Assembly (NCBI GenBank): GCA_009911715.1
Contig: CP047880.1
Span: 1 to 64,000, forward strand
From: Methanomassiliicoccaceae archaeon DOK
GTDB taxonomy: Archaea > Thermoplasmatota > Thermoplasmata > Methanomassiliicoccales > Methanomethylophilaceae
Direction of reading: 5' to 3'
Length of the DNA stretch: 64,000 nucleotides
Shown here: positions 36,243-44,452 of the stretch, piece after piece
How positions within the stretch are numbered: position 1 is the first letter of the stretch
Layout of the letters: the number at the start of each line of letters is the position of its first letter
Program-made: the position numbers and the translations under genes
The notes under the pieces: generated by a model
Told to the model about the DNA's origin: nothing
The model's database searches: none
Seen by the model: only the letters and a program-made list of their open reading frames with translations

Positions 36243-36826
36243 GAATGCTCCTGTAGGTAATGTCCGAGGGTTCTCAGGGTTGTGCAGTGGTAGAGTGAGG
36301 CGTAGTCCAGGATTGTACGTGCATCGAGTTCAAGTATGGCGTCCTCATCGAAGCGGAGGTCCTCGAACATCAGCGCTTCCAATCCTGTGTAGGATCTCGT
36401 CGGGGGCATCTTGGACAGCTTGTCGCATACAGCCTTCGCCGCCGATGCAATCGGGTAGCTGCGGTCTCCGTCTCCCCAGTATTCGATGCCGACAGGAAAG
36501 GCATTCTCCGGAATGTCGTAGTATACGAAATTGCCGAGTGCGTTACTGTACCTCTTGGTTTTGCGCTTGCCATATGTCGCGCTGGTGATCCAGACCACGC
36601 GCTCCGGGATTATGCTGTGTCTCATCAGTGCGTACTCGAACGAGATGTACGATGGCTCGCAGATGTGACTAGCCACAAGGTATGGCGGGGTTTCCGGATC
36701 CGTCTCATAAAGGTCGCGTCTCAGTCTGACAACCTCTCCGTTCTCGACCATGCGTCCGAGCTTGCAGGCCGGGCTCGAGTACGAGTCCGACAGTGAGTCG
36801 ATCATCAATTCCCCTTTGACAATCAT
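36239..36826 (-). CDS. AbiEi-type antitoxin/regulator
   Basis: This 195-residue protein resembles AbiEi antitoxins: an N-terminal winged-helix-like part (LGRMVENGEVVRLRRDLYET) followed by the CELL/AbiEi C-terminal domain with YISFEYALMRHSIIP, the YGKRKTKRYSN segment and LEALMFEDLR. These proteins bind inverted repeats in their own promoter and silence the toxin. The ATG at 36826 abuts a nested inverted repeat and has leaderless spacing to the central TATA; an ATG at 36805 is an alternative. Confidence 0.85.
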   Translation of the reverse strand: MIVKGELMIDSLSDSYSSPACKLGRMVENGEVVRLRRDLYETDPETPPYLVASHICEPSYISFEYALMRHSIIPERVVWITSATYGKRKTKRYSNALGNFVYYDIPENAFPVGIEYWGDGDRSYPIASAAKAVCDKLSKMPPTRSYTGLEALMFEDLRFDEDAILELDARTILDYASLYHCTTLRTLGHYLQEHS

Positions 36827-36870
36827 AATTGCTCAACACAATTTAATGATTTAAAATTGATGGAGCAATT
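36827..36870 (-). promoter_or_regulatory. abiE promoter with nested inverted repeats
   Basis: Outer arms AATTGCTC (36827-36834) and GAGCAATT (36863-36870) and inner arms CAATTT (36839-36844) and AAATTG (36854-36859) are concentric around the TATA-like TTTTAAATC on the minus strand. This fits the known autoregulation of AbiE systems by AbiEi. Confidence 0.65.
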
Positions 36871-36992
36871 ACACAGGCATAATCACAATCATAGTATTCA
36901 TGGCAGTGTAGGAACGACGGCCGAGAGCCTCATGGTCGCCGAGGTGTTACCTTTAAATACTACCCCCTTATTAGCCATCCTTACTTGTAGGA

Positions 36993-37006
36993 GAGTCGCA
37001 AGACTC
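36993..37006 (+). promoter_or_regulatory. hairpin in rpl1 leader
   Basis: GAGTC-GCAA-GACTC is a 5-bp stem with GNRA tetraloop 25 bases before the TTG start of rpl1. Archaeal L1 represses its own operon by binding its mRNA, so this leader is a place to look, but a match to the L1 site was not established. Confidence 0.4.
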
Positions 37007-37031
37007 GCATGAACTACGAGGAGGAATTGTA

Positions 37032-37670
37032 TTGGCAGAAAAACCAACCGTAATGGCTGTGCAGAAGGCACTCGAGAGTGCGAAGAAGCGCAATTTTACT
37101 GAGACGGTTGAGTTGGCCATCAATCTCAAAGATGTCGATCTGACCATCCCGAAGAACCGTATCACCGAGGACATCATCCTCCCGAGCGGACGCGGGAAGG
37201 CAGTGAAGATCTGCGTGATTGGTGGTGGCGAACTAGCCTTGAAAGCCAAAGACGTGGCCGACATCGTGATCACCCCCGAGGAACTCGGAGCGATCGCAGA
37301 TGACAAGAAACAGGCAAAGAAGATCGCGAACAGCACCGACTACTTCATCGCCGAGGCGCCCCTCATGGCCGTCGTCGGTAAGAGACTCGGTACCGTTCTC
37401 GGTCCCCGCGGAAAGATGCCGAAGCCCATCGCCCCCGGAGCAGATCCGGCCGCGATGATCGACAGCCTCCGCAAGTCTGTGACCATCAGGACGAAAGACA
37501 GGAAGACCTTCCACGCCCCCGTCGGGACCGTGGATATGACCGCTGAGGAGATCGCCGAGAACGTCGATCTCATCCTCAAGCGTGTCGAGTCCCACCTGGA
37601 GAAGGGGAAGCACAACATCGCTTCCGCGTACGTCAAGACCACCATGGGCCCCTCGGAGAGGGTGTTGTAA
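37032..37670 (+). CDS. rpl1: ribosomal protein L1
   Basis: This 212-residue L1 stalk protein has the RNA-binding FTETVELAINLKDVDL near the N terminus and the signature GKRLGTVLGPRGKMPKPIAP. It starts with TTG at 37032, preceded by GAGGAGG. It heads the rpl1-rplP0-rpl12 operon, which lost direct contact with rpl11 through the AbiE insertion. Confidence 0.97.
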   Translation: MAEKPTVMAVQKALESAKKRNFTETVELAINLKDVDLTIPKNRITEDIILPSGRGKAVKICVIGGGELALKAKDVADIVITPEELGAIADDKKQAKKIANSTDYFIAEAPLMAVVGKRLGTVLGPRGKMPKPIAPGADPAAMIDSLRKSVTIRTKDRKTFHAPVGTVDMTAEEIAENVDLILKRVESHLEKGKHNIASAYVKTTMGPSERVL

Positions 37671-37682
37671 GGAGGTTAAAAG

Positions 37683-38690
37683 ATGGCACACGTCGCAGCT
37701 TGGAAGAAGGACATGGTAAGCGAGCTGGTACAGGACATGCGCGAGTACCCCGTCGTCGCAGTTGTCGACATGGCGGGCATTCCCGGTCAGCAGGTCCAGT
37801 CTATGAGGGCCGGACTCAGGGCTCACGCCAAACTCAAGATGACCAAGAACAACCTCATGCTCCTGGCCATCGAGGAGGCGGCGAAAGAGAAACCCGAGAT
37901 CATCGGACTCAAAGACTCGATTCACGGACAGTGTGCGATTGTCACCACGGACATCGACCCCTTCAAGCTCTTCAAGAAGCTCGAGGCGACGATGACCCCC
38001 GCCCCCGCTAAGGAGGGACAGCTCGCACCGTTCGACATCGTCGTACCCAAGGGACCGACCCCGTTCGGACCCGGCCCGATTATCGGTGAACTTCAGAAAA
38101 TTGGGCTCCCTGCCGCCATCGAGGCAGGGAAGATTGTAGTCAAGAAGGACACGACGCTCGTGAAGGAGGGGGAGCCGATCCCCGGACCCGTCGCAGCGAT
38201 GCTGCCCAAGCTCGAGATTCTCCCCATGGTCGTAGGAATGGACCTCAGGGCCGCCTACGAGGACGGAGTGATCTACAGCAAGGATGTCCTGGACATCCCG
38301 GAGGACTACTACTCTACTATGTTCGCTACGGCCGCATACAACGCTCTGGCACTCGGTGTCTCGATTGCGTTCCCGACTAAGGAGACAATCGTCCCGCTCA
38401 TCGCCAAGGCGTTCAGGGAGACTATGAACCTCTCTGTTGAGGCCGCGATACCGACCAAAGAGAACATCGACATCCTCCTGGCGAAGGCCGACGCCCAGAT
38501 GCTGGCCCTCGCATCCGCAAGCGGATACACCAGCGACGAGATCGCGGCGAGGCTCAGCTCCGCCGCCGCTGCAGCCACCGTTGCAGCCCCCGCCGCCGAG
38601 GCCGCCCCTGCTCAGGAGACCGTCGAAGAGGAAGAAGAAGAGGTCAGCGAGGAAGAAGCAGCCGCTGGCCTTAGTGCATTATTCGGCTAA
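37683..38690 (+). CDS. rplP0: ribosomal protein L10 (P0)
   Basis: This 335-residue acidic stalk base protein has an N-terminal rRNA-binding domain ([24 protein letters not shown]), an archaeal insertion domain, and long C-terminal helices that dock L12 dimers. The Ala-rich hinge and acidic end [12 protein letters not shown] are the same as in L12, as expected for archaeal P0. The ATG follows GGAGG. Confidence 0.97.
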   Translation: MAHVAAWKKDMVSELVQDMREYPVVAVVDMAGIPGQQVQSMRAGLRAHAKLKMTKNNLMLLAIEEAAKEKPEIIGLKDSIHGQCAIVTTDIDPFKLFKKLEATMTPAPAKEGQLAPFDIVVPKGPTPFGPGPIIGELQKIGLPAAIEAGKIVVKKDTTLVKEGEPIPGPVAAMLPKLEILPMVVGMDLRAAYEDGVIYSKDVLDIPEDYYSTMFATAAYNALALGVSIAFPTKETIVPLIAKAFRETMNLSVEAAIPTKENIDILLAKADAQMLALASASGYTSDEIAARLSSAAAAATVAAPAAEAAPAQETVEEEEEEVSEEEAAAGLSALFG

Positions 38691-38709
38691 ATTAAAGGAG
38701 TTGAATCAG

Positions 38710-39027
38710 ATGGAGTATATCTACAGCGCTATGGTGCTCTACTCTGCCGGCAAAGACATCACCGAGGACGCTATCAACGCTATCCTCACCGCCGCCGGAG
38801 TCGAGGCTGACGCAGCTAAGATCAAAGCACTGGTCGCTTCTCTCGAGGGAGTTGACATCAAGGAGGCCATCGCAAGCGCCGCTATCTCTGCCGCGCCTGC
38901 TGCCGCCGCAGCCCCCGCAGCCGCCGCAGCTGCCGCAGACGCCCCTGCCGCAGCCGCCGACGAGCCCGAAGAGGAAGCTGTCAGTGAGGAAGAGGCCGCT
39001 GCCGGTCTCTCCGCTCTGTTCGGATGA
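38710..39027 (+). CDS. rpl12: ribosomal protein L12 (P1)
   Basis: This 105-residue stalk protein has the N-terminal dimerisation helices [20 protein letters not shown], an Ala/Pro hinge (residues about 60-85), and the acidic tail ending SALFG that recruits translation factors. The ribosome site AAAGGAG lies nine bases upstream. Confidence 0.97.
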   Translation: MEYIYSAMVLYSAGKDITEDAINAILTAAGVEADAAKIKALVASLEGVDIKEAIASAAISAAPAAAAAPAAAAAAADAPAAAADEPEEEAVSEEEAAAGLSALFG

Positions 39028-39100
39028 ACGGTTGGTCTTAAGCTGACAACACAAACCTTTTACCCAACCCCTTTCCTTTTCGTGACAGGACGGTTTTCAG

Positions 39101-39400
39101 ATGGATTCGGACCAAAAGGTCATCGTGAGGCTCTCTTCCGAGACCGTGGGCGTTCTCCGCGCACTCGTCGACGAGGGGGAGTTCCGCTCGCTCTCCGACG
39201 CTGTCCGCTCCGTCCTGGACGGCTATGCGTCCGAGCGTCTGGCACAGGGTGTGAGGCCCGCGCCGGAGCACGGGGACGACGCGCTCAGCATCGAGGACCT
39301 CACCATCGACGGGTCCACGCTGGACGACGCGGTCAGGTCCGCTGCACGCGACTACGTCCGCCAGAGGACGAACCCAGGGGAGCGCCCATGGGGGATGTGA
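39101..39400 (+). CDS. ribbon-helix-helix protein coupled to FtsZ-like gene
   Basis: This 99-residue protein has an N-terminal ribbon-helix-helix fold: strand KVIVRLSSET, helix VGVLRALVDEG, then EFRSLSDAVRSVLDGYASERL. It has a hydrophilic C-terminal extension of about 45 residues with a second acidic helix. RHH proteins bind DNA as dimers. Its gene overlaps the FtsZ-like gene by 13 bases. In haloarchaea the RHH regulator CdrS is encoded in an operon with ftsZ2 and controls cell division. That is a suggestive parallel, but orthology is not shown. Confidence 0.82.
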   Translation: MDSDQKVIVRLSSETVGVLRALVDEGEFRSLSDAVRSVLDGYASERLAQGVRPAPEHGDDALSIEDLTIDGSTLDDAVRSAARDYVRQRTNPGERPWGM

Positions 39401-40206
39401 CCCTCTTCGTATGCGGAGGCGGCGCGAGGGCGATCCTGTCCGACGCGACCGAGGCCCCCGGCGTCCCGACGGTCTTCATGAACTCCAACAGCAGCAGCAC
39501 CATATCCATGGTGCCGGAGGACATGCCAGGCGCCTACGGGGACCCGTTCCTGGCCTACAGCCTGACCCTGGACAACAGCGACGAGATCCGCGAGAGGCTG
39601 CAGGGTGTCCGCGTCGTGATTCTCTTCTCCATACTCGGCGGCGGTTCCGGCATCGGCATGCCGCTGGGGATATCGGAGATAGCCCACGAGATGGGGTGCA
39701 GGGTCGTGTCCGTGATCGGACTCCCCATGGCCTTCGAGCTGGAGCGTCGCAAGAGGGCGATGGCGGTGCTGCCCCAGGTCCTGGACTACTCCGACCGCGT
39801 ATTCATCCTCGACATGGGGTCCATAAACAGGATCTACCCGGATGTGAAGTTCATCCACATCCTCAGGATGGCCTCACGCTCGATCGTGTTCGCAGTGGAC
39901 AATCTGGCACATATGATGGAGGGGCCGTTCTTCAGCACCTTCCCCAAGAAGATCTACACGTTCGCCTACACCAACGACCTGGACCCGTCGAAGGCGGTCA
40001 CCAGGGCGATGGACTCCACGATGTTCGAGACCAGCCCCGACTTCGGGAAGATGATAGTGCTCGTCAGCTCAGGCTTCGGCACCGCGCAGACCGAGTCGAT
40101 CTACTACACCATCGTGAGTATGACCGGCATCGTCCCGGACATCGTCAAGAGGGATGACAGGGAGGACACGAAGGTCCTGGTCTTCCTGCCGGTTCACGGG
40201 CTCTGA
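39388..40206 (+). CDS. compact divergent FtsZ/tubulin-superfamily protein
   Basis: This 272-residue protein keeps the FtsZ outline. It has a T1-like loop VCGGGARA at residues 8-15, then the tubulin signature GGGSGIGMP at 84-92 preceded by the hydrophobic strand VVILFSIL. After it come EIAHEMGCRVVSVIGLPMAFE and RRKRAMAVLPQVLDYSDRVFILD, as in FtsZ S5-H6. A C-terminal half ends in VLVSSGFGTAQTES and TKVLVFLPVHGL, like the FtsZ C-terminal domain. It is about 100 residues shorter than FtsZ, and no clear T7 NxDxxD loop is seen, so GTPase stimulation between subunits may be lost. It likely binds nucleotide; role in division or membrane shaping is inference. Confidence 0.75.
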   Translation: MGDVTLFVCGGGARAILSDATEAPGVPTVFMNSNSSSTISMVPEDMPGAYGDPFLAYSLTLDNSDEIRERLQGVRVVILFSILGGGSGIGMPLGISEIAHEMGCRVVSVIGLPMAFELERRKRAMAVLPQVLDYSDRVFILDMGSINRIYPDVKFIHILRMASRSIVFAVDNLAHMMEGPFFSTFPKKIYTFAYTNDLDPSKAVTRAMDSTMFETSPDFGKMIVLVSSGFGTAQTESIYYTIVSMTGIVPDIVKRDDREDTKVLVFLPVHGL

Positions 40207-40931
40207 CCCTTCTTCTCCCAGGGCTTGCCGTACCTCACGATCTTGGCCGCGTCGCCGAAGACCCCCATGATCGTGTTGTACTCGTACTTGGTCGGGAGCG
40301 CGCGCCCCATCATGCGCCTGAACATGACGGTGGTCATCTCCCTCCTGTTCGGCGGGTACTCGATGCCGTCCATGAGGTCGCCGAAGAACTCGAACATCAG
40401 CTCCTTCTCGTGCCTGTCCGCCGGCTCCGACCTCCTGGGCGTGTGCTCGGCCTGGAAGAACTCGTACATCACTATGTTGGCCGCGTGGGACAGGTTGAGG
40501 ATTGGGTACTCCTCGCCGGCGGGGATCGTGATGAGGACGTCGCACAGGTTCAGCTCGTCCTGCAGGAGCCCGATGTCCTCGCGTCCGAACAGGATCGCGA
40601 TCTTCTCGGGGTATCCGCGGCAGTGCTCGGCGAACTCGCGCACGGGCACGGGTATGCGGGTGTAGTTCCTGTCGCCCTTGGTCGTCACGCCGCTGGTCCC
40701 GACCACCAGGAAGACGCCTTCCAGCGCCTCCTCCAGCGTGTCGACGATGTGGACGTCGTCAAGGAGCCCGGAGCCGTGCTTGGCTCTGCGGTAGGCGTCG
40801 TCACCGAGCTCGCAGGGGTTGACCAGGTAGAGCTCGCTGACGTCGAAGTTGGCCATCGAACGGGCGATGGCGCCCACGTTACCCTCGTATTTCGGACCGA
40901 CGACGACGATGCGGATGTCAGGCATGCCCAT
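40194..40931 (-). CDS. TrmJ-like tRNA 2'-O-methyltransferase (SPOUT)
   Basis: This 245-residue SpoU/TrmJ-type RNA methyltransferase has the VVVGPKYEGNVGAIARSM start and the knot motifs VVGTSG, ILFGREDIGL and IPAGEEYPILNLSHAANIVMYE. Archaeal TrmJ methylates position 32 of tRNA. The ATG at 40931 is chosen because the family begins with this strand; an ATG at 40925 is also possible. Its 3' end overlaps the FtsZ-like gene by 13 bases and it is divergent from the pantoate ligase operon. Confidence 0.9.
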   Translation of the reverse strand: MGMPDIRIVVVGPKYEGNVGAIARSMANFDVSELYLVNPCELGDDAYRRAKHGSGLLDDVHIVDTLEEALEGVFLVVGTSGVTTKGDRNYTRIPVPVREFAEHCRGYPEKIAILFGREDIGLLQDELNLCDVLITIPAGEEYPILNLSHAANIVMYEFFQAEHTPRRSEPADRHEKELMFEFFGDLMDGIEYPPNRREMTTVMFRRMMGRALPTKYEYNTIMGVFGDAAKIVRYGKPWEKKGQSP

Positions 40932-41007
40932 GGCATCGGACTCAACTACTTGGTTCTGTGGGTCAGGATGGCAATCTATTAGGGGAGCGTCCGCAATCGC
41001 AGCGGAC

Positions 41008-41766
41008 GTGGACATTCCTAAGAGTCATCCAAGATACAAATCGCTCATGACCAGGGAGCGTCTGGCCGAGATGGTCCAGGCGGGCCTGGTCACCCCGACC
41101 GGCCTGATCTCCCACGGCAGGGGCGAGGCCTACGACTACCTGATGGGGGAGAGGAGCACCGAGGCGGCGCTGGAGGCCGAGAGGGCCGCTGCCGCATATC
41201 TCCTGAACGCCGAGAACCCGGTCATCTGCGTCAACGGCAACGCCGCCGCACTGGACCCGGAGGGCATAATCGCACTGGCGAAGCAGGTCCCGGCGAAGAT
41301 CGAGGTCAACCTGTTCCACCGCACACCCGAGCGCATGGAGGGCCTGATATCCTACCTGGAGTCCAAGGGCGCCGAGGGCGTCCTCGGCAGGGACCCCGAC
41401 AGCAGGATCCAGGGTCTGGAGCACGACCGCGCCCTGTGCACCTCCGAGGGCATCTACGGTAGCGACGTCATCCTGGTCCCGATCGAGGACGGGGACCGCG
41501 CCGAGGCCCTGGTCGCCATGGGGAAGAAGGTCATCTCCATAGACCTCAACCCGCTCTCGCGCACATCCAAGGCCGCGACAGTGCCCGTATGCGACGAGAT
41601 CTCCCGCGCCATAGAGAACATCTCGCGCTTCGTGGAGGAGCTCCGCGGGGACCGTGAAACAATAATTAAGACGTTGGACGACTTCTCCAACCAGGAGAAC
41701 CGCCGCCGCACCGTCGAGAGGATCTGCAGGTTCCTGATGGACGGGCTGGACGGAGGAGATGATTGA
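41008..41766 (+). CDS. 4-phosphopantoate--beta-alanine ligase (archaeal PPS)
   Basis: This 252-residue archaeal phosphopantothenate synthetase makes 4'-phosphopantothenate for coenzyme A. The N-terminal IPKSHPRYKSL and the GLISHGRGEAYDYLMGE block are the family's hallmark; NVNLFHRT-like VNLFHRTPERM and the late IDLNPLSRTSKAA follow. The GTG at 41008 gives the proper N terminus and lies at leaderless distance from a TATA-like CTATTAGG near 40976. It is the first gene of a five-gene operon. Confidence 0.9.
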   Translation: MDIPKSHPRYKSLMTRERLAEMVQAGLVTPTGLISHGRGEAYDYLMGERSTEAALEAERAAAAYLLNAENPVICVNGNAAALDPEGIIALAKQVPAKIEVNLFHRTPERMEGLISYLESKGAEGVLGRDPDSRIQGLEHDRALCTSEGIYGSDVILVPIEDGDRAEALVAMGKKVISIDLNPLSRTSKAATVPVCDEISRAIENISRFVEELRGDRETIIKTLDDFSNQENRRRTVERICRFLMDGLDGGDD

Positions 41767-43005
41767 ATGGACGAACTTGTCAAGAAAGGGTCCCTGAGGC
41801 TGCACTGGGTCGAGACCCACATGCCCGTCCTCATGGACATCCGCAGGCGCTTCATCGACGAGCAGCCCCTCGCCGGGCTGAAGATCGGCATGGCCCTGCA
41901 CACCGAGGCGAAGACCGGGATGCTGGCGGTCACACTTGCCGACGCCGGCGCCAAGATCCGCCTCGCGAGCTGCAACCCCCTCTCCACCGACGACTCCGTC
42001 GCCGCAGCGCTAAGGGAGGAGTACGGGCTCGACGTGTACGCGAAGAAATGGGAGTCATCCCAGGAATACTACAACAACCTCAACACCGTCCTGAACATGG
42101 CGCCTGACTTCCTCATCGACGACGGGGCCGACCTCATCGCCATGGCGCACACGTCCAGGAAGGACATCCTGCCCAACATCAAGGCCGCCAACGAGGAGAC
42201 GACCACCGGTGTCGTCAGGCTCAGGGCCATGGCCAAGGACAAGGCGCTGAAGTTCCCCGTCCTGGACGTCAACGACGCCAAGATGAAGTTCCTGTTCGAC
42301 AACAGGTACGGGACCGGCCAGTCCGCCTTCGACGGCTGGATGAACGCCACCAACCTGATCGTCGCCGGGAAGAGGCTCGTGGTCGCAGGCTACGGTTGGT
42401 GCGGGAAGGGCGTCGCCATGAGGGCCAAGGGTCTGGGCGCGTCCGTCATCGTGACGGAGGTAGACCCCGTCAAGGCCATCGAGGCCAAGATGGACGGGTA
42501 CGAGGTCATGAGGATGATCGACGCCGTGAAGGTCGCGGACATCATCATCACAGTCACTGGATGCAAGGACATCATCACCGCCGACCATCTGGCCGTGATG
42601 AAGGACGGATGCATCATGGGCAACGTCGGTCACTTCGACAACGAGATCAACAAGAACGCCCTGGACGAGATGTCGGACTCCAAGGTCAGGGTCCGCGACT
42701 TCATCGACGAGTACAGGATGAAGGACGGCAGGTCCCTGTATCTCATCGCGGAGGGCAGGCTGATGAACCTGGCCGCCGGTCAGGGGCACCCCGCGGAGAT
42801 CATGGACATGAGCTTCGCCACCCAGGCGCTGGGAATCGTCCACATGACCCGCAACTACGACAGGATGGACAACGAGGTCTACGCCGTCCCGGCGGAGATC
42901 GACATGCAGATCGCCACCCTCAAGCTGAAGTCCATGGGCGTCACCATCGACACCCTGACGGACGAGCAGGTAAAGTACGTCACCGGCTGGGAGGAAGGCA
43001 CCTGA
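41767..43005 (+). CDS. ahcY: adenosylhomocysteinase (SAH hydrolase)
   Basis: This 412-residue enzyme splits S-adenosylhomocysteine into homocysteine and adenosine. The substrate-binding LASCNPLSTDDSVAAAL and the NAD-binding VVAGYGWCGKGVAMRAKGLGA are intact. In some methanogens related enzymes use S-inosylhomocysteine, which cannot be excluded. It starts directly after the PPS stop and is followed by a PfkB kinase that could phosphorylate the released nucleoside. Confidence 0.95.
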   Translation: MDELVKKGSLRLHWVETHMPVLMDIRRRFIDEQPLAGLKIGMALHTEAKTGMLAVTLADAGAKIRLASCNPLSTDDSVAAALREEYGLDVYAKKWESSQEYYNNLNTVLNMAPDFLIDDGADLIAMAHTSRKDILPNIKAANEETTTGVVRLRAMAKDKALKFPVLDVNDAKMKFLFDNRYGTGQSAFDGWMNATNLIVAGKRLVVAGYGWCGKGVAMRAKGLGASVIVTEVDPVKAIEAKMDGYEVMRMIDAVKVADIIITVTGCKDIITADHLAVMKDGCIMGNVGHFDNEINKNALDEMSDSKVRVRDFIDEYRMKDGRSLYLIAEGRLMNLAAGQGHPAEIMDMSFATQALGIVHMTRNYDRMDNEVYAVPAEIDMQIATLKLKSMGVTIDTLTDEQVKYVTGWEEGT

Positions 43006-43922
43006 GCGACCCCTTTCTGTCGGTCTACGGCCACGTGACCGTCGACCAGATCCTGTCCATCGACAGGTTCCTGGACCCGGGGATCACCGCCGACGCGCTG
43101 TCCAAGAAGACGACGCTCGGCGGCACCGGCCCCAACATCGCCGTCTCGGCGGCGAGGCTGGGGTGCCCCACTGCGCTCTGCGCTTTCGTGGGCCCGGACT
43201 TCCCCGCCAAGTACATGGAGTTCATGGAGTCCTCGGGGCTCATCATGGACGAGGTCGTCACCCTCGACGGCGAGGAGACCTCGACCTGCGTCATCATCAA
43301 CGACCGCGACCTGGTCACCAGGGTCTTCTTCTACCAGGGACCCCAGGGCCACGCGGACAGGACCGGCGTGAGGCTGGACCGGATGGCCAGGGCCTCCGCC
43401 AACGTGCACTTCTGCACGGGCCAGCCCTCCTACTACATCTCCCTGATGGAGGATCTGAGGGGCGGCAGGAGGATCGCCCTGGATCCGGCGCAGGAGGTCC
43501 ACCGCGTGTGGAACGCGGATCTCGTGGGGCAGGCGCTCCCTCTGTCGGACGCGCTCTTCTGCAACGACCTCGAGGCGGCGACGATCTGCAGGTACCTTCA
43601 GCTCGACGACGTCATGGAGGTCGACCTGCCGCTGGTCGTCCGCACCGAGGGGGACAAGGGCAGCACGGCCAAGGTCGGCGACGAGGTCATGCACATACCG
43701 GCCGTGAAGGCGGACAGGGTCGTTGACGTCACCGGCGCCGGCGACAACTACCGTGCGGGCTTCTACGCTGCGACCTACAGGGGCGTGGACGTGCCCGAGG
43801 CGCTGGTCATCGCATCGGCGGTCTCGTCCTTCGCGGTCGAGGAGGTCGGGGCCCTCAACAACATCCCGACTTGGGACGCCGTCCTGGAGAGGGCCGAGCC
43901 CTATCTCGGGATGATCTCATGA
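43002..43922 (+). CDS. PfkB-family (ribokinase-like) kinase
   Basis: This kinase of about 306 residues has the PfkB motifs: N-terminal TTLGGTGPNIAVSAARLG and C-terminal VVDVTGAGDNYRAGFYA with the catalytic Asp. The substrate may be a nucleoside, since the gene follows SAH hydrolase, whose product adenosine needs salvage; sugar kinases of the family remain possible. The frame has no ATG, GTG or TTG at the expected place. The best start is CTG at 43002, overlapping the ahcY stop (CTGA) with GGAGG seven bases upstream. CTG starts are rare. It ends with an ATGA overlap into the next gene. Confidence 0.88.
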   Translation: MSDPFLSVYGHVTVDQILSIDRFLDPGITADALSKKTTLGGTGPNIAVSAARLGCPTALCAFVGPDFPAKYMEFMESSGLIMDEVVTLDGEETSTCVIINDRDLVTRVFFYQGPQGHADRTGVRLDRMARASANVHFCTGQPSYYISLMEDLRGGRRIALDPAQEVHRVWNADLVGQALPLSDALFCNDLEAATICRYLQLDDVMEVDLPLVVRTEGDKGSTAKVGDEVMHIPAVKADRVVDVTGAGDNYRAGFYAATYRGVDVPEALVIASAVSSFAVEEVGALNNIPTWDAVLERAEPYLGMIS

Positions 43923-44452
43923 CGCTCTACGCGCTGACCGGCACACCCGGCACAGGGAAGTCCTCCGTGTCGGAGGAGCTCCGCACCCGCGGATACGACG
44001 TCGTCGACGGGAAGCGCTTCATAATCGAGCACGGCCTGATGGGCGAGCTGGACGAGGAGAGGGACACCCACGAGGTGGATCTGGACCTCCTGAACGACGC
44101 GCTGGAGCCCTTCAGGGCCTCGGAGGGGCTGGTCATACTGGACAGCCACCTGTCGCACTTCATGGACTCCCATGGGATAATCGTCCTCCGCTGCGCGCCG
44201 GACGTCCTCGCCGGACGTCTGGAAGCCAGGGGCTACGGCCCGGAGAAGGTGAGGGAGAACGTGCAGGCTGAGGTCCTGGACGTGATTCTCTGCGAGGCCA
44301 CGGAATCCGACATCCCGGTGTACGAGGTGGACTGCACATCGTGCACCGTGTCCGAGTCCGCGGACGCCGTGGAGAAAATCGTAAAAGGGGATGGTGCGGA
44401 TTACCTCCCCGGAAAGACCGACTGGTCAGGGGAGATGGACAGATGGTTCTAG
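43919..44452 (+). CDS. adenylate kinase 6 (Fap7/hCINAP)-like NTPase
   Basis: This 177-residue P-loop kinase-like protein has Walker A GTPGTGKS near the N terminus, a switch region YDVVDGKRFIIEHGL, SHLSHFM and a lid segment RLEARGYGPEKVRENVQAEVLD. This matches the AK6/Fap7 family involved in small-subunit ribosome maturation and adenylate kinase activity. It is coupled by overlaps on both sides (ATGA with the PfkB gene, ten bases with the phosphatidyltransferase gene). Confidence 0.9.
   Translation: MTLYALTGTPGTGKSSVSEELRTRGYDVVDGKRFIIEHGLMGELDEERDTHEVDLDLLNDALEPFRASEGLVILDSHLSHFMDSHGIIVLRCAPDVLAGRLEARGYGPEKVRENVQAEVLDVILCEATESDIPVYEVDCTSCTVSESADAVEKIVKGDGADYLPGKTDWSGEMDRWF

Noticed and set aside
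39082-39387. N-terminal extension of the FtsZ-like protein
   Set aside because: That segment is an out-of-frame reading of the RHH gene. FtsZ-like similarity begins at the ATG at 39388.
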